Origin: Nitrososphaerales archaeon
GTDB taxonomy: Archaea; Thermoproteota; Nitrososphaeria; Nitrososphaerales; Gagatemarchaeaceae
NCBI GenBank assembly: GCA_032906765.1
Contig: JAJTZB010000002.1
Location: 124,001 to 188,000, forward strand
Direction: 5' to 3'
DNA length: 64,000 bases
Position 1 is the stretch's first letter. Every line of letters begins with the position of its first letter. The translations under genes and the position numbers were made by a program. Shown here piece by piece: positions 25,373-34,415 of this stretch. The notes under the pieces were generated by a model. That model worked only from the letters and a program-made list of their open reading frames with translations. It was not told the DNA's origin and did not search any database.

Positions 25373-28300
25373 CTTACGTCCAGGTAGACCGGCTTCCCGT
25401 CCAGGTCCTCCTCGGCCCACTTGGCGTCCTTCTCTGCAGTCCCGAGCAGCCGGACGGACCGCACCCTGACCAGGAAGGCAAGTTCCTTCTGCATGGGCTC
25501 CAGGAGATTCAGCTCCTCCTTCTCCAACCCGGCGACGGACGCCGTGTTCAGGACAGCCGTGGGCGAGTATCCCCTCACCTTCCTGAGCGCCTGCAGCCTC
25601 CGGGCAACGTCCCTCACGAGGCCCTCTGCGACGAGCCCCTCGTCCCTCGTCTTGTCGATGGCCACGAAGACACCTGTGCTCTCGCCCACCTCGAACCCGT
25701 CGGCGGGTTTGACGACCAGCTCCAAAGCGGCAGTCGGCACTTCGGCCTTCCCCGCAGTCGTCTCCACGGCCAAGGGCTTTCCAGACAGGTAGACGGATAG
25801 CGCAGCCTGGCCCGTCAGAGGCTTCAGGCTGGCCAGGATCTCCCTCGTCCTCTCCTTGAAGAGGGCTCCGACACGAGACGCGTTCGGTACGAGCTCGAAC
25901 GAGGCGGGGAAATCTTTGACCGAGGAGGTGACATTCACTTCCTTTACGTTGCACAGAGAGCATGTCAGTCTCCTAGCACCTCTCGCCTTCCCGACAGTTC
26001 GCCTTGAGACAAGCACGCTCATCCTCCTCAGGGGCCAGCGCCTCTTCAGTCTGGCCTTCGTTCTGGCGGAGTTCGACGCCTCCTCCGCTGCAAGAGCAAA
26101 CTCGACAGACGCTTCAGCCGTCGGGCTTGTACCCACCCGCGCCGGCTCTAGGAACTCCTCTGTCAGAAGTGGTGAGAGCCACTTGCGCCTTCCAGAGAAT
26201 GACTGCTGGTAGAGGTACTCAGTGACGAATGGGATGACGGGGTGCAGCATGATGTCCGCCCTTCTCAGTACGTGGCCCAGCGTGGCGTATATTGCGAGTC
26301 TCCTCTTCCTTTCCTTCGGGTCGTCCTTCCAAAGTTCTCCGCGCACAAGCCTGACGTAGGTCTGGCTGACGTGGGAGATCACCAGCGCCTCGAGTGCTTT
26401 GCAGACTTCGTTGTAGCGAGTCCTTTCGTACGCAGCCGGAACCTCCTTCTCTGCCCTTGAGAGCTTCGTCAGCAGCCACCTGTCGACTGTGGTCAGTAGT
26501 CCGCTCCTCTTCGCCCAAGCAACGGTGTGCCTTTCCGGGTCGTAGCCGTCCAGTTCCCCGTTCTGTGTGAGGTAGACGTGCAAGTGGTACAACGTGTTGA
26601 GCACCTGGTATGGCCTCGCCTCCATCTCCTTCATGTCCATGCTCAGCGAGTCTTCTGGGGCGCTCTTCCGAATGAGGTAGAACCTAGAGAGGTCCACCGA
26701 CTTCGACCGAAGAAGGTCCAGCCCCCATATCGTATTGCCCAGACTCTTGCTCATTTTCCTCCCCTGGTCGTCCAGCACGTGCCCTTGGAACAGGAACGCC
26801 TTGTAGGGCGCCTGTGGCCTGCCCGTCATCAGGACGTTCAGCACGAGCAGCGTGTAGGCCCAGGCCCTGGTCTGGTCTATCCCCTCGGTCAGGTGCTTCG
26901 CGGGGATGAGTTGGCGGTACTCCCTGTCCGTGAACGCAGAGTACGGGGCTGATCCGCTGTTGTGCCAGGCGTCGAGCACGAACGGCTCCCTGACTGCGTC
27001 GCCTCCGCAGCTCGGACAGCTGAGCACGACCCGGTCCACCCACGGCCTGTGCAGCTCGAAGTTCGGTCCGTCAGGGAGCTCCCTGGCCAGTTTCAGGATT
27101 CTCCTCCGCGAGAAGGCTGGCACCTTCTCGCCGCAATCCTTGCAGACCCAGATTGGTAGCGGGGTCCCCCAGACCCGCTCCCTGGTTATCCCCCAAGGCG
27201 GCGAATCGCGGATCGACTCTAGGAACCTGTTCCTGGGCGCTTCGAAGTAGTACTCGACCTTCTCCGCCGCGCGGATGAGCTGGTCCCTGACCCTGTCGAT
27301 CCAGTAGAAGTACTCCCTCCTGGCCAGCCATACGATCCTGTGCCCTGACCTCCAGCAGACAGGGTAGTCGTGGGTGAGCTTCCCCGCGTAGACCAGCGCC
27401 CCCCTATCCCCCAGCTCCGACACGACCTTCTCGTCCGCGTCCCTGGCGAAGAGCCCGCTGAACTTGCCGGCATCCTGCGTGAACCTCACTTGGTCGTCGA
27501 ATGGGGCGAAGACCTGAATCCCAATCTTCTGCGCCGCCGCGAAATCGTCCTCGCCGTTTGCTGGTGAGAGATGGACGAGGCCTGTGCCGGTGGTCGTGTC
27601 CACGAAGTCCTCCGCCACGACCTTGTGCACTTTGCCGACATACTCGGGTGTGTTCAGTCCTGGAATCTCGTCGAGCAGAGGATGGGTATACTTGATTCCC
27701 GCCAATTCTTTGCCCTTGACCATCTTTCGAGTCTCTCCGAACTGGACCCCGAGTTCCTTCGCCATCTGATCCTTCCTTTCCGAGCACACGACCCAGGTCT
27801 CCGCGCCCACCCCGACGTACTCGTAGTCGGCATCAGGCTTGACCGCGACAAGCTCGTCGGTCACCACTGTGAAGGGCATCGTCGTCCAGATGACCAGGAA
27901 GGAGCCGTCCCCAGCCTTCACCTTGTAGTATAGGCTCGGGTCCTCGAGCTGTTCGTATCCGCCCAGCGCCACCTCAGCGTGGCTCAATGCAGTCAGGCAG
28001 CTCGGGCAGTAGGCGACCACCTTGTACCCTTCTCCGAGCAGCCCCTTTCCCCAGGCAATCTTGAGGTACTTCCATTCCCTTTCTATGTAGTCGTCCCTGT
28101 AGGTCATGTAGGCCTTCTTCTGGTCGAGCATCAGACCGATGAGCCTGTCCGCCTCCTCCCAAGTCGGACGGTACTTCCCAATCAGGCCCTTGCAGGCTTC
28201 GACAAGCTTCTCCATGCCTACCTGCCTTAGGTTGTCCCACTTGTTCCCGGTCAGCCCGAGCTCCTTCTCTGCCTGCAGCTCAACGGGCAGTCCCTGCGTG

Positions 28301-28587
28301 TCCCATCCTCCACGGAAGACTATCCTCACTCCATTCATCGTGCTGTACCGGTACCACAGGTCCTTGATGACGCGGCCCCTCACGTGCCCCATGTGAGGCT
28401 GGTTGTTGAGGGTCGGCGGACCCTCCACGTAACCTACGGGCTTGGCCTTGGCGAGCCTTTTCTGAAGACTAGCTCGAACGCGTGGTTTCGCATAGAAGTC
28501 CCTGACCTTCGGTTCGATTTGCTTCCAGTCGTAGTCTGCGCTGAGTCTACTTCTGCGGCTAGTGCGTCTCGCTAATTTTGTAATCAC
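25369..28587 (-). CDS. ileS: Isoleucyl-tRNA synthetase
   Basis: A 1072-residue class I synthetase with the HIGH motif PHMGHVRG (near residue 64), GWDTQGLPVE, a complete CP1 editing domain (about 190-400, containing TTGTGLVHLSPANGEDD), and GRKMSKSLGN (near residue 611). The C-terminal anticodon-binding and zinc region carries CSLCN. Length and order match archaeal IleRS. The GTG start at 28587 has a TTAAAAT box about 33 nt upstream. It ends 4 nt into the flippase stop region. Confidence 0.94.
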   Translation of the reverse strand: MITKLARRTSRRSRLSADYDWKQIEPKVRDFYAKPRVRASLQKRLAKAKPVGYVEGPPTLNNQPHMGHVRGRVIKDLWYRYSTMNGVRIVFRGGWDTQGLPVELQAEKELGLTGNKWDNLRQVGMEKLVEACKGLIGKYRPTWEEADRLIGLMLDQKKAYMTYRDDYIEREWKYLKIAWGKGLLGEGYKVVAYCPSCLTALSHAEVALGGYEQLEDPSLYYKVKAGDGSFLVIWTTMPFTVVTDELVAVKPDADYEYVGVGAETWVVCSERKDQMAKELGVQFGETRKMVKGKELAGIKYTHPLLDEIPGLNTPEYVGKVHKVVAEDFVDTTTGTGLVHLSPANGEDDFAAAQKIGIQVFAPFDDQVRFTQDAGKFSGLFARDADEKVVSELGDRGALVYAGKLTHDYPVCWRSGHRIVWLARREYFYWIDRVRDQLIRAAEKVEYYFEAPRNRFLESIRDSPPWGITRERVWGTPLPIWVCKDCGEKVPAFSRRRILKLARELPDGPNFELHRPWVDRVVLSCPSCGGDAVREPFVLDAWHNSGSAPYSAFTDREYRQLIPAKHLTEGIDQTRAWAYTLLVLNVLMTGRPQAPYKAFLFQGHVLDDQGRKMSKSLGNTIWGLDLLRSKSVDLSRFYLIRKSAPEDSLSMDMKEMEARPYQVLNTLYHLHVYLTQNGELDGYDPERHTVAWAKRSGLLTTVDRWLLTKLSRAEKEVPAAYERTRYNEVCKALEALVISHVSQTYVRLVRGELWKDDPKERKRRLAIYATLGHVLRRADIMLHPVIPFVTEYLYQQSFSGRRKWLSPLLTEEFLEPARVGTSPTAEASVEFALAAEEASNSARTKARLKRRWPLRRMSVLVSRRTVGKARGARRLTCSLCNVKEVNVTSSVKDFPASFELVPNASRVGALFKERTREILASLKPLTGQAALSVYLSGKPLAVETTAGKAEVPTAALELVVKPADGFEVGESTGVFVAIDKTRDEGLVAEGLVRDVARRLQALRKVRGYSPTAVLNTASVAGLEKEELNLLEPMQKELAFLVRVRSVRLLGTAEKDAKWAEEDLDGKPVYLDVS

Positions 28588-28637
28588 TCAACGCTCCGTT
28601 CGCTCTCCCCTGCCTCTATTTTAACCATAACCTCTCA

Positions 28638-28709
28638 GGCTGCTCTGGTAAGTTTGGTGGACACTACACTTGGGAATTCATCATCGTGTCCCGACAAGTT
28701 AGCAGTGCC
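28638..28709. repeat. Left repeat unit flanking arsM
   Basis: This block is an imperfect palindrome: CTGGTAAGTTTGGTGGACAC at the left matches the inverse of its own right part (CTGCTAACTTGTCGGGACAC) at about 15 of 20 positions. It also aligns directly with 29502-29590, with about 34 of 43 identical bases over the first part. It resembles a miniature inverted-repeat element. Confidence 0.5.
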
Positions 28710-28759
28710 TAAGCGAGGAACTGAGTCAATAAATAGCTCCCGATTCCCAAGGTAAGAGC

Positions 28760-29509
28760 ATGTCTGAGCTTGAAATCAGGAAGGCCGTCAAGGAGAGATA
28801 CGCCAAGATGGCGACGTCTTCCCAGTCGGAATGCTGTGGTGGAGATGGTAGTTGTAACGATTCAACCGTAATGTCCCATGGCGAGGTCGTTCCAATCGAA
28901 GCTTCCTCGGTCAACGCCGGGTGTGGTTCTCCTCTTCTTTTGGTAAGCCCGAAGGAAGGTGATGTAGTACTCGACCTCGGAAGCGGCGGCGGGATAGACA
29001 TCTTCAGAGCTTCGTCGATGGTCGGCGCGAAAGGGAGAGCGATAGGCGTCGATGCTACGCCTGAGATGATCTGGAGAGCGAGGGAGACGAAGTCGAAGTA
29101 TGGAAGCAAGTACGCGAATGCGGAGTTCAGGCTTGGAGAGATCGAGCACCTGCCAATTGAATCCAACAGCGTGGACTACGTCATTTCAAACTGCGTGATC
29201 AATCTCTCGCCTGACAAGCTGGCCGTCTTTAGGGACTCTTTTCGCGTGCTAAAGGGAGGCGGAATCTTTGCCGTCGCGGACGTCACTCTTCAGAAGGATA
29301 TCCCCGATAGTGCAAGGAAAGACATGGATTCCTGGTCGGCTTGTATCGCGGGGGCTCTAACGGATTCGGACTACGAGAGGTTACTCAAGAGCGCCGGATT
29401 TCGAGATGTGCAAATCGAACACGTTTCGGATTCGAACATTGGAAAATATCCTTTCAGCTATCACAGCTCACACATCAAGGCAAAAAAGCCCTTTGCCGTG
29501 CTCGGGTAA
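28760..29509 (+). CDS. arsM: Arsenite methyltransferase (ArsM-like)
   Basis: The 249-residue class I SAM methyltransferase has motif I VLDLGSGGGID (about 70-80), GVDATPEMI and SNCVINLSPDK. Cysteines expected for arsenite binding are at 55 (NAGCGSP), 145 (SNCVINL) and 195 (SACIAGAL), with an extra CCGGDGSC cluster at 25-32. It would methylate As(III) using S-adenosylmethionine. The ATG at 28760 follows an AATAAATA box by about 29 nt. The gene looks less GC-rich than its neighbours and lies between related repeats, suggesting horizontal arrival. The stop codon lies inside the right repeat unit. Confidence 0.88.
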   Translation: MSELEIRKAVKERYAKMATSSQSECCGGDGSCNDSTVMSHGEVVPIEASSVNAGCGSPLLLVSPKEGDVVLDLGSGGGIDIFRASSMVGAKGRAIGVDATPEMIWRARETKSKYGSKYANAEFRLGEIEHLPIESNSVDYVISNCVINLSPDKLAVFRDSFRVLKGGGIFAVADVTLQKDIPDSARKDMDSWSACIAGALTDSDYERLLKSAGFRDVQIEHVSDSNIGKYPFSYHSSHIKAKKPFAVLG

Positions 29510-29590
29510 ATTAGCTGGACGCTAAACTTGAGAAGTCGTCATCACCATCAGACTAGGAGAAGGCTGACCACCCGACAACCTAACAGAGCC
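29502..29590. repeat. Right repeat unit flanking arsM
   Basis: It starts at CTCGGGTAAATTAGCTGGAC, which includes the arsM stop codon, and ends at CCGACAACCTAACAGAGCC. It aligns directly with the left unit at both its start and its end, with about 20 extra bases in the middle. Confidence 0.5.
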
Positions 29591-29595
29591 ACCTT

Positions 29596-30285
29596 TCAGA
29601 TGCCAAGAGAAAGCCTCTGAGCGAGCGACGCGGGGAGGCCAGCCTTCACGATCTTCTCTGCTGCCCCTTTGTAATCGTACTCAACCCTGCGCTGCTCCAC
29701 ATCCACCGAGCCCCTGTCGAAAGTCGCCACTGCGAAGGATGCCCTTCTGTCCATGTCCCTTGGCTGCCCCACCGACCCCGGGTTGAAGACGGTCCCGTTC
29801 TCACCGCTCCAGACGTAAGGGACGTGCGTGTGTCCAAAGCCGATCAGCCTGACACCTAGCTTGCTCAGGTAGTGGCCGAACAGGTCCAGATGGGTCGACG
29901 GGTCAACGTACTCCCATAGGTTGTCGTCGGGGCTGCCGTGGGTGAGGTACGTCCTGACGCCCCCAAAATCAACCCTGATCTCTTTGGGCAGCGCCTTCAG
30001 AAACTCTTTGCTCTCAGGGGTCAGCTGGGCCTCCGTCCATCTTGCGGCCATCGCCGCCCTTGCGTTGAACATCGAAGTGTCGCCGGTGAGAACGGCGCTG
30101 TCATGATTGCCGAGAACCGTTCTCGCCCCTGTTTCCCTCAGCGTCTCAATCACTTCGTTCGGATTGCTGCCATAGCCCACCACGTCCCCGAGGCAAACGA
30201 CTTCCTCCCCTCTCAGCTCCCCCAGCACACTGTCAAGTGCTTCAAGGTTCGAGTGAATATCTGAGACGAAAGCAACCCTGAGCAT
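29596..30285 (-). CDS. Metallophosphoesterase (YfcE/MJ0936-like)
   Basis: A 229-residue calcineurin-like phosphoesterase with the full metal motif series: FVSDIHSN, GDVVGYG, LGNHDSA, YLTHGSP and GFGHTHVPY. The family includes phosphodiesterases acting on small substrates; the natural substrate here is unknown. ATG 30285 is chosen because GCTATAGA lies about 30 nt upstream. A longer frame to 30399 would begin before that promoter. Its stop codon coincides with the right target duplication of the arsM cassette. Confidence 0.82.
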   Translation of the reverse strand: MLRVAFVSDIHSNLEALDSVLGELRGEEVVCLGDVVGYGSNPNEVIETLRETGARTVLGNHDSAVLTGDTSMFNARAAMAARWTEAQLTPESKEFLKALPKEIRVDFGGVRTYLTHGSPDDNLWEYVDPSTHLDLFGHYLSKLGVRLIGFGHTHVPYVWSGENGTVFNPGSVGQPRDMDRRASFAVATFDRGSVDVEQRRVEYDYKGAAEKIVKAGLPASLAQRLSLGI

Positions 30286-30441
30286 CTGATTGCTTCCGCG
30301 ACAGTTCCCCTCTATAGCTTTCTCGTCACGAGATCCTCCCACCGGCGCTCCTGAGCCAAAGACCAATAGTTCATTCGGTTGTGAACTTAATTTTACCACC
30401 CTCTATAACATTGTCTCAGCGCACATGAAATCTCGAATCTA

Positions 30442-31095
30442 ATGTCTGCATTCGCAGGAAAGTGGGACAAGCAGAACAACCAGAGTTTCGGGACGAAGGT
30501 CAAGGAAACCGTAAGGAATCCTGGTCCTCTCAAACCGAGGCTCGACCTAGCCACACGCCAAATCCAGGTCCAGGTAGCAAAACTGGACTCTACATCCTCC
30601 AAACTCAGAGAGAGAGACAACGCGATCTTCAACAAGGTCGTGGGGTCGCTCCAGAAGCACGACTCGCAGCACGCCTCAGTCTACGCGAACGAGCTGGCCG
30701 AGGTCAGGAAGATGAACAAGATGGTCACCCAGGCCAAACTTGCTCTCGAACAGATAGTGCTCAGACTCAACACAATCACCGAACTCGGCGACATTGTCGT
30801 CACATTGACCCCAGCCATGGCAGTAATGCGCAACGTCAAGCAAGGCTTGGTGGGCGTACTGCCTGAGGCGGAGAGCGAGATAGGCGAGATCTCTGGTCTG
30901 CTAAGCAGCATCCTTGTCGACGCAGGCACTGTGGGCGGATACTCACTGAACTTCGAGGCTGCCAACGAGGACGCGGAGCGCATCCTAGCGGAAGCTTCCG
31001 CGGTGGCCGAGCAGCGCATGAAGGAGAGGTTCCCTGAGGTACCAACCAGCCTGCCAGCAGGGACGGAATCTAGCACCGAGGGCGCGTCTTACTAG
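30442..31095 (+). CDS. cdvB2: ESCRT-III family protein, CdvB paralogue
   Basis: The 217-residue protein matches the Snf7/CdvB core: a basic first helix, long amphipathic helices 1 and 2 (about 40-110, including HASVYANELAEVRKMNKMVT), TITELGDIVVTLTPAMAVMR, and acidic helices 3-5 (120-190). It lacks the C-terminal winged-helix seen in the cdvB at 35043, like CdvB1/B2 paralogues. ESCRT-III filaments constrict the membrane in cell division and vesicle release. CACCCTCTATAACA lies about 35 nt upstream of ATG 30442. A T-rich stretch just downstream probably ends transcription. Confidence 0.85.
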   Translation: MSAFAGKWDKQNNQSFGTKVKETVRNPGPLKPRLDLATRQIQVQVAKLDSTSSKLRERDNAIFNKVVGSLQKHDSQHASVYANELAEVRKMNKMVTQAKLALEQIVLRLNTITELGDIVVTLTPAMAVMRNVKQGLVGVLPEAESEIGEISGLLSSILVDAGTVGGYSLNFEAANEDAERILAEASAVAEQRMKERFPEVPTSLPAGTESSTEGASY

Positions 31096-31609
31096 GTAGG
31101 GCGCTAATCCTCTCCTTTTTCTTATTTCCATTCTTGCGGAACTATGAATTCCAGTCCAGCAACAGGGATTACATCGAGGTATTCCGGCCGCTTGATTGTT
31201 CCAGATCGAGCTCAGGAAGGTCAGGCAGCTCTTGATCGAGGTCGAGCCTATCGAACTATAGGAGCGAGGCGGAACGCGATATACGCGAGGACATGAGCCA
31301 ACCCAAGAAGGGGCAACAGACAAACCATCTTCAGCCAGAGAGGCGATGGAAATCGTCCATGTTTCTCGTTTGGCAGGTTGTGGAGGTGAAGCATTGTGCA
31401 TACAGGATGCCGCGAAGCTGAAGCTCAGAAACATACCACTGAAGCCATTAGACGCAGGACGGTAGAAATACATATATTAGTACTAACTATTCATGTTATC
31501 ACCCAAGTCCTTATATTTACACTGAACCGACCTTTCGAAGGGAATCTAACATGAGCGACGGAAGGAGCTTCCTGAATGGATATATTCATCCGCGTGTCTT
31601 CCTCCAACA
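31096..31609. other. Gene-free interval downstream of cdvB2
   Basis: After the cdvB2 stop a T-rich run (CTCCTTTTTCTT near 31110-31123) suggests a terminator. No convincing gene, RNA or repeat is seen from there to the TATA-like GGATATATT near 31577. Short open frames here lack starts and family resemblance; the stretch could be a decayed gene. Confidence 0.4.
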
Positions 31610-31693
31610 TGAGGAATGCCTTCTCAGCGGCGACGGTGATTGTGATTGCAGCACTCATGTTGGCTATGCTTCCAATCACACGAAATGAATGAC
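31610..31693 (+). CDS. Short hydrophobic peptide
   Basis: ATG 31610 opens 27 codons, MRNAFSAATVIVIAALMLAM then LPITRNE, a basic start followed by a hydrophobic helix. GGATATATT lies about 28 nt upstream, consistent with leaderless expression. It precedes the secreted-type protein at 31705 by 11 nt. It may be a small membrane peptide or just the leader of that transcript. Confidence 0.3.
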
Positions 31694-31704
31694 CAGTTGA
31701 TATC

Positions 31705-32301
31705 ATGGACACCGTGACCAAAGGGCTGATCGCAAGCGTGGCGATTCTGGTTGTGATTTCTGCGGCCTTCGGGGCATCTTACCTGAACACGTCAAGCGTG
31801 GTAGCGGGACAAGAAAGAAGCCTGTCCAATCTTTCATCGCAAGTAAGCTCACTTCAGCACGCTCCTCCGATGACTGTGACGTTCACCACAACTGCAACGT
31901 TAAACACCGCGACAACGACACTGACCTCGACACGCACGCTGACCATTGCCGCGAGTCCTTCTAAGGACAATGTCAGTGTGGCGGTCTCTCCCTCCAACTT
32001 AGGAAGCAATCAGATGTTTGTCGTATCGGGGAACGTCATTACCGCGTCTGGCAACTCCTCCGGCACTGCCGTATTCATACTGGTCATTAATCCGTCAAAC
32101 ACACTGGTGGCTTTTGCATCAGCCCAAGTAAGTGGCAACGGAGCTGTTGGGGTCTACTCACATAACTTCACAGCGGGGGGAAGTACAGCCTGGATAGTTG
32201 GCACCTACACGGTCACAGTTTTTCTGTACGACACAGTTGCGACTCTTGGAGCGCCCGCGGCGACCTCCTCGGCAGTCTTTCGCTACTCCGTGCCTGCGTA
32301 G
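31705..32301 (+). CDS. Membrane-anchored Ser/Thr-rich surface protein
   Basis: The 198-residue protein has an N-terminal transmembrane anchor (about 7-26), a short coiled segment (QERSLSNLSSQVSSLQ), a Thr-rich linker (about 55-80) and a beta-sandwich-like domain (about 85-198). Many N-x-S/T sites suggest an extracellular, glycosylated protein. No family is recognised. It is separated from the division genes by gene-poor DNA and ends shortly before a hairpin terminator. Confidence 0.6.
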   Translation: MDTVTKGLIASVAILVVISAAFGASYLNTSSVVAGQERSLSNLSSQVSSLQHAPPMTVTFTTTATLNTATTTLTSTRTLTIAASPSKDNVSVAVSPSNLGSNQMFVVSGNVITASGNSSGTAVFILVINPSNTLVAFASAQVSGNGAVGVYSHNFTAGGSTAWIVGTYTVTVFLYDTVATLGAPAATSSAVFRYSVPA

Positions 32302-32340
32302 TTCGCGGCTTGGGTCTTCGTCTCAAACCACGCTTCGGCA

Positions 32341-32374
32341 CCCCCGAATTTCGGGGGCTGAAACCGCTCTTTTT
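32341..32374 (+). terminator. Hairpin plus T-run terminator
   Basis: CCCCCGAA and TTCGGGGG form a strong hairpin (32341-32357), followed by CTGAAACCGC and a TCTTTTT run. It lies 40 nt after the stop of the surface protein gene. Confidence 0.6.
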
Positions 32375-33147
32375 GCGCGCATGGCCGACCTGGCCAGCAA
32401 AGTTCCAGGCAGTGGGGTTTCCACAGGGTATCCAGAGTGTTGAACTACTATCCCAGACTTGACACAAATGGGACCCTTGCAGCCAAGACTTAACGGCGTA
32501 ACTACCGGCAGACACTGGCAGACCGAGCTAAGAGATTCCAATCATGGCTCGTTAGAATATTCGGGCCACTTCAATGGTAGGATTGAATGCAGCCCTCGGC
32601 CAAGTCCACGTTATGAGTCGCTTCTTATCAAACTTGGATGTTCGAGTATCTTCAAAGATGTGTCGATGAGCCGCCTCCACTCATCGACGGCGTGATGAGA
32701 AGTGTCAGAATTCCCAGACCGTGGTAGTACGGATTCCTCAGAAGAGCTTCTGCCACGTTGGACAACCACACGAGGTTGATGCTTTACTGCTGAGCGGGAT
32801 GAGACATGTCCAGGTCCAGAAGTTCCGGAACCACTCGCGGTGGTTCCACGGCGCGTTCATCCATTTCCCAAGGGGAAGCCATACTGAAAGCGCTGAGGAA
32901 ACGCTCGAGCAGGGACGTTCACAGCGCTCAGGGAGGTCGGTCACTATTTCGAACCTGGGGGCTCCCTGACTACAGAGTTTGGGAAAGGAACACAAAAAGG
33001 CGGGCAGAAAAAGAGCGGCAGGCCCGACTGTGTCTCCGGTTGGCACCATCATCTTCAGCATCAACTACAGTTTCGACCAAAGCCCACAGTACAATAACTG
33101 CGGATTTCGGCATGAACCAGTGACTTGGCACGAAAGAGAGTTGCCGT
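32375..33147. other. Long interval without a recognisable gene
   Basis: About 770 nt contain only short, start-poor open frames on both strands. A perfect 8-bp-stem hairpin (GGAACCAC...GTGGTTCC, 32827-32847) is the one distinct structure. No rRNA, tRNA or repeat array is seen. It may be the decayed remains of an inserted element, but nothing identifies which. Confidence 0.4.
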
Positions 33148-33507
33148 TTGGCCTTCTCAGTCCTGTTGGCGTCGTCCATACTCTGCTCGGTAATTTTGGG
33201 AGGTGGTTCGGCCGCTCCTGACCAAAACCATGTTGCGCTACTCGCTCCTGTTCAGTTCCAACTCAACGGAAGGGACCCCTATACGATTAAGGCGCAGATG
33301 AAGCAGGGTGAAACGATAAGCGGCGAGGTCAACTCCACCGGAGCCGCCGTAACCCTCTCCATAGTGTTCCAAGGAGTTGTGATGCGATCAGAGTCCGTGT
33401 CTGGGGTGTACCACTACCAGTTCACCGCCACAGCTCCGGGAGCATACGATCTGTTTTTCGACTCGGCGGGACACGCCCTGATTTCGGCGGATGTCTACTC
33501 CTCCTAG
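33148..33507 (+). CDS. Small secreted protein
   Basis: From TTG 33148 a 119-residue protein starts with a signal-like hydrophobic stretch (residues 2-20, ending GGGSAAP). A compact beta-rich domain ending YDLFFDSAGHALISADVY follows. The ending resembles beta-sandwich domains that read GxYxLxFxN in secreted proteins, but I cannot name a family. The start and promoter are uncertain. It begins at the edge of a gene-poor interval. Confidence 0.45.
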   Translation: MAFSVLLASSILCSVILGGGSAAPDQNHVALLAPVQFQLNGRDPYTIKAQMKQGETISGEVNSTGAAVTLSIVFQGVVMRSESVSGVYHYQFTATAPGAYDLFFDSAGHALISADVYSS

Positions 33508-33536
33508 CGTTAAGAACCATTCAACGCAGACTTTCC

Positions 33537-33890
33537 ATGACCGAGTTCGAGGCTGCGATGGCCTCAGCCTGTGAATCCACCCTGAAGGAGGTACTCGGGC
33601 TGAGCGGGTTCGCGTCGACGGTCTACCGACTGAGCATGAACGGAGTCTCGTTGCGTGACTGCGCAAGTAGGCCCGCCGACTTCGACGATTTTCTCTCTGT
33701 GCTCTTCAATCCCGTTGGAGCGACCCTCGTCGAAGGCAGGATATTGAAGCGCTTCTACAGGGATCATTTCGCAGGGCGATTCCGATGGGGAGACGGTCTG
33801 AACTTCGTCGAGGAGGTGAGGAGGGCGCGAAAGGCCTTCGAGGACCAGTTCGGCCCGCCCGGCACCCAACACCCAACGCCGGCCGAGTAG
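33537..33890 (+). CDS. Hypothetical helical protein
   Basis: A 117-residue, probably soluble helical protein (ATG 33537). It contains two cysteines and a charged C-terminal helix (FVEEVRRARKAFEDQF). I do not recognise it. It is the first of three unknown genes running toward cdvB-cdvC on the same strand, with 33 nt to the next start. A role linked to division would be guesswork from position. Confidence 0.5.
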   Translation: MTEFEAAMASACESTLKEVLGLSGFASTVYRLSMNGVSLRDCASRPADFDDFLSVLFNPVGATLVEGRILKRFYRDHFAGRFRWGDGLNFVEEVRRARKAFEDQFGPPGTQHPTPAE

Positions 33891-33923
33891 GCCCGTTATT
33901 AGCGGCTGGACGCTCAGCGCTCG

Positions 33924-34415
33924 ATGAGCGACATCAGCTGGCTCTTCGGCTACACCCCTCTCCCTTGGCTGGTTGCGATGTACGTCGTGGCCTACCGCCA
34001 CGACCTGTCTAGGATTAGGAGTCCCCTGCGGGACCACGCGAACCAGGCCGAATGGTGGTCGGTCTGCAGGCACCTCGGCCTTATCGATGGAAGCGTCAAG
34101 ATGCCAGCCGACGACCCTGGACGTTGGACTTGGCTGGCGATCCTTGCATGCGGCGTCACAAGCGGACTCTGGGCAATAATCCCCTTCCCGTTCACGTGGT
34201 ACGCACTGATTGCGCTTCGGGTGGCCGCAGCCTTCCCACTCTTCCTCGTTCTCGTCAGGAATTTCGGACCATTATCCTACAAACCCTACAGGGATTTCCT
34301 ACCCTACCCGCGCCGCGGAACAAGGGTCAGGCACCTCGAACAGGCGAAGCGTCATTCAGGGGAGAAGCACAACGCCTTGGCGGTCCGGGAGGGAGGAGGA
34401 GAAAAGTCGCCATGA
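33924..34415 (+). CDS. Hypothetical membrane protein upstream of cdvBC
   Basis: The 163-residue protein has a short N-terminal hydrophobic stretch (about 6-24), a polar segment, and two adjacent transmembrane helices (about 76-120). The basic C-terminal tail has YKPYRDFLPYPRRGTRVRH. The stop overlaps the start of the next gene (ATGA), indicating coupled translation. Not recognised. It appears to share an operon with the following unknown gene and cdvB-cdvC. Confidence 0.55.
   Translation: MSDISWLFGYTPLPWLVAMYVVAYRHDLSRIRSPLRDHANQAEWWSVCRHLGLIDGSVKMPADDPGRWTWLAILACGVTSGLWAIIPFPFTWYALIALRVAAAFPLFLVLVRNFGPLSYKPYRDFLPYPRRGTRVRHLEQAKRHSGEKHNALAVREGGGEKSP

Larger units (their letters stand above)
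28638..29590. mobile_element. Putative non-autonomous cassette carrying arsM
   Basis: The left end GGCTGCTCTGGTAAGT and the inverted right end GGCTCTGTTAGGTTGT both resemble the terminus GGCTCTGGTAAGTCTGTGGG of the transposon at 47936. The unit is flanked by ACCTCTCA (28630-28637) and ACCTTTCA (29591-29598), a 7/8 match with the spacing of an 8-bp target duplication. There is no transposase inside. Each end also contains a short repeat unit in direct orientation. The right duplication includes the stop codon of the phosphoesterase gene. Mobilisation in trans is inferred. Confidence 0.5.

Noticed and set aside
32827-32847. GGAACCAC/GTGGTTCC hairpin as a terminator or transposon end
   Set aside because: No T-run follows, no partner repeat or duplication was found, and no gene ends nearby.
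32721-32969. Possible 82-residue gene in the 32.4-33.1 kb interval
   Set aside because: It overlaps equally long frames on the other strand, has no family features and spans a hairpin; not supportable.
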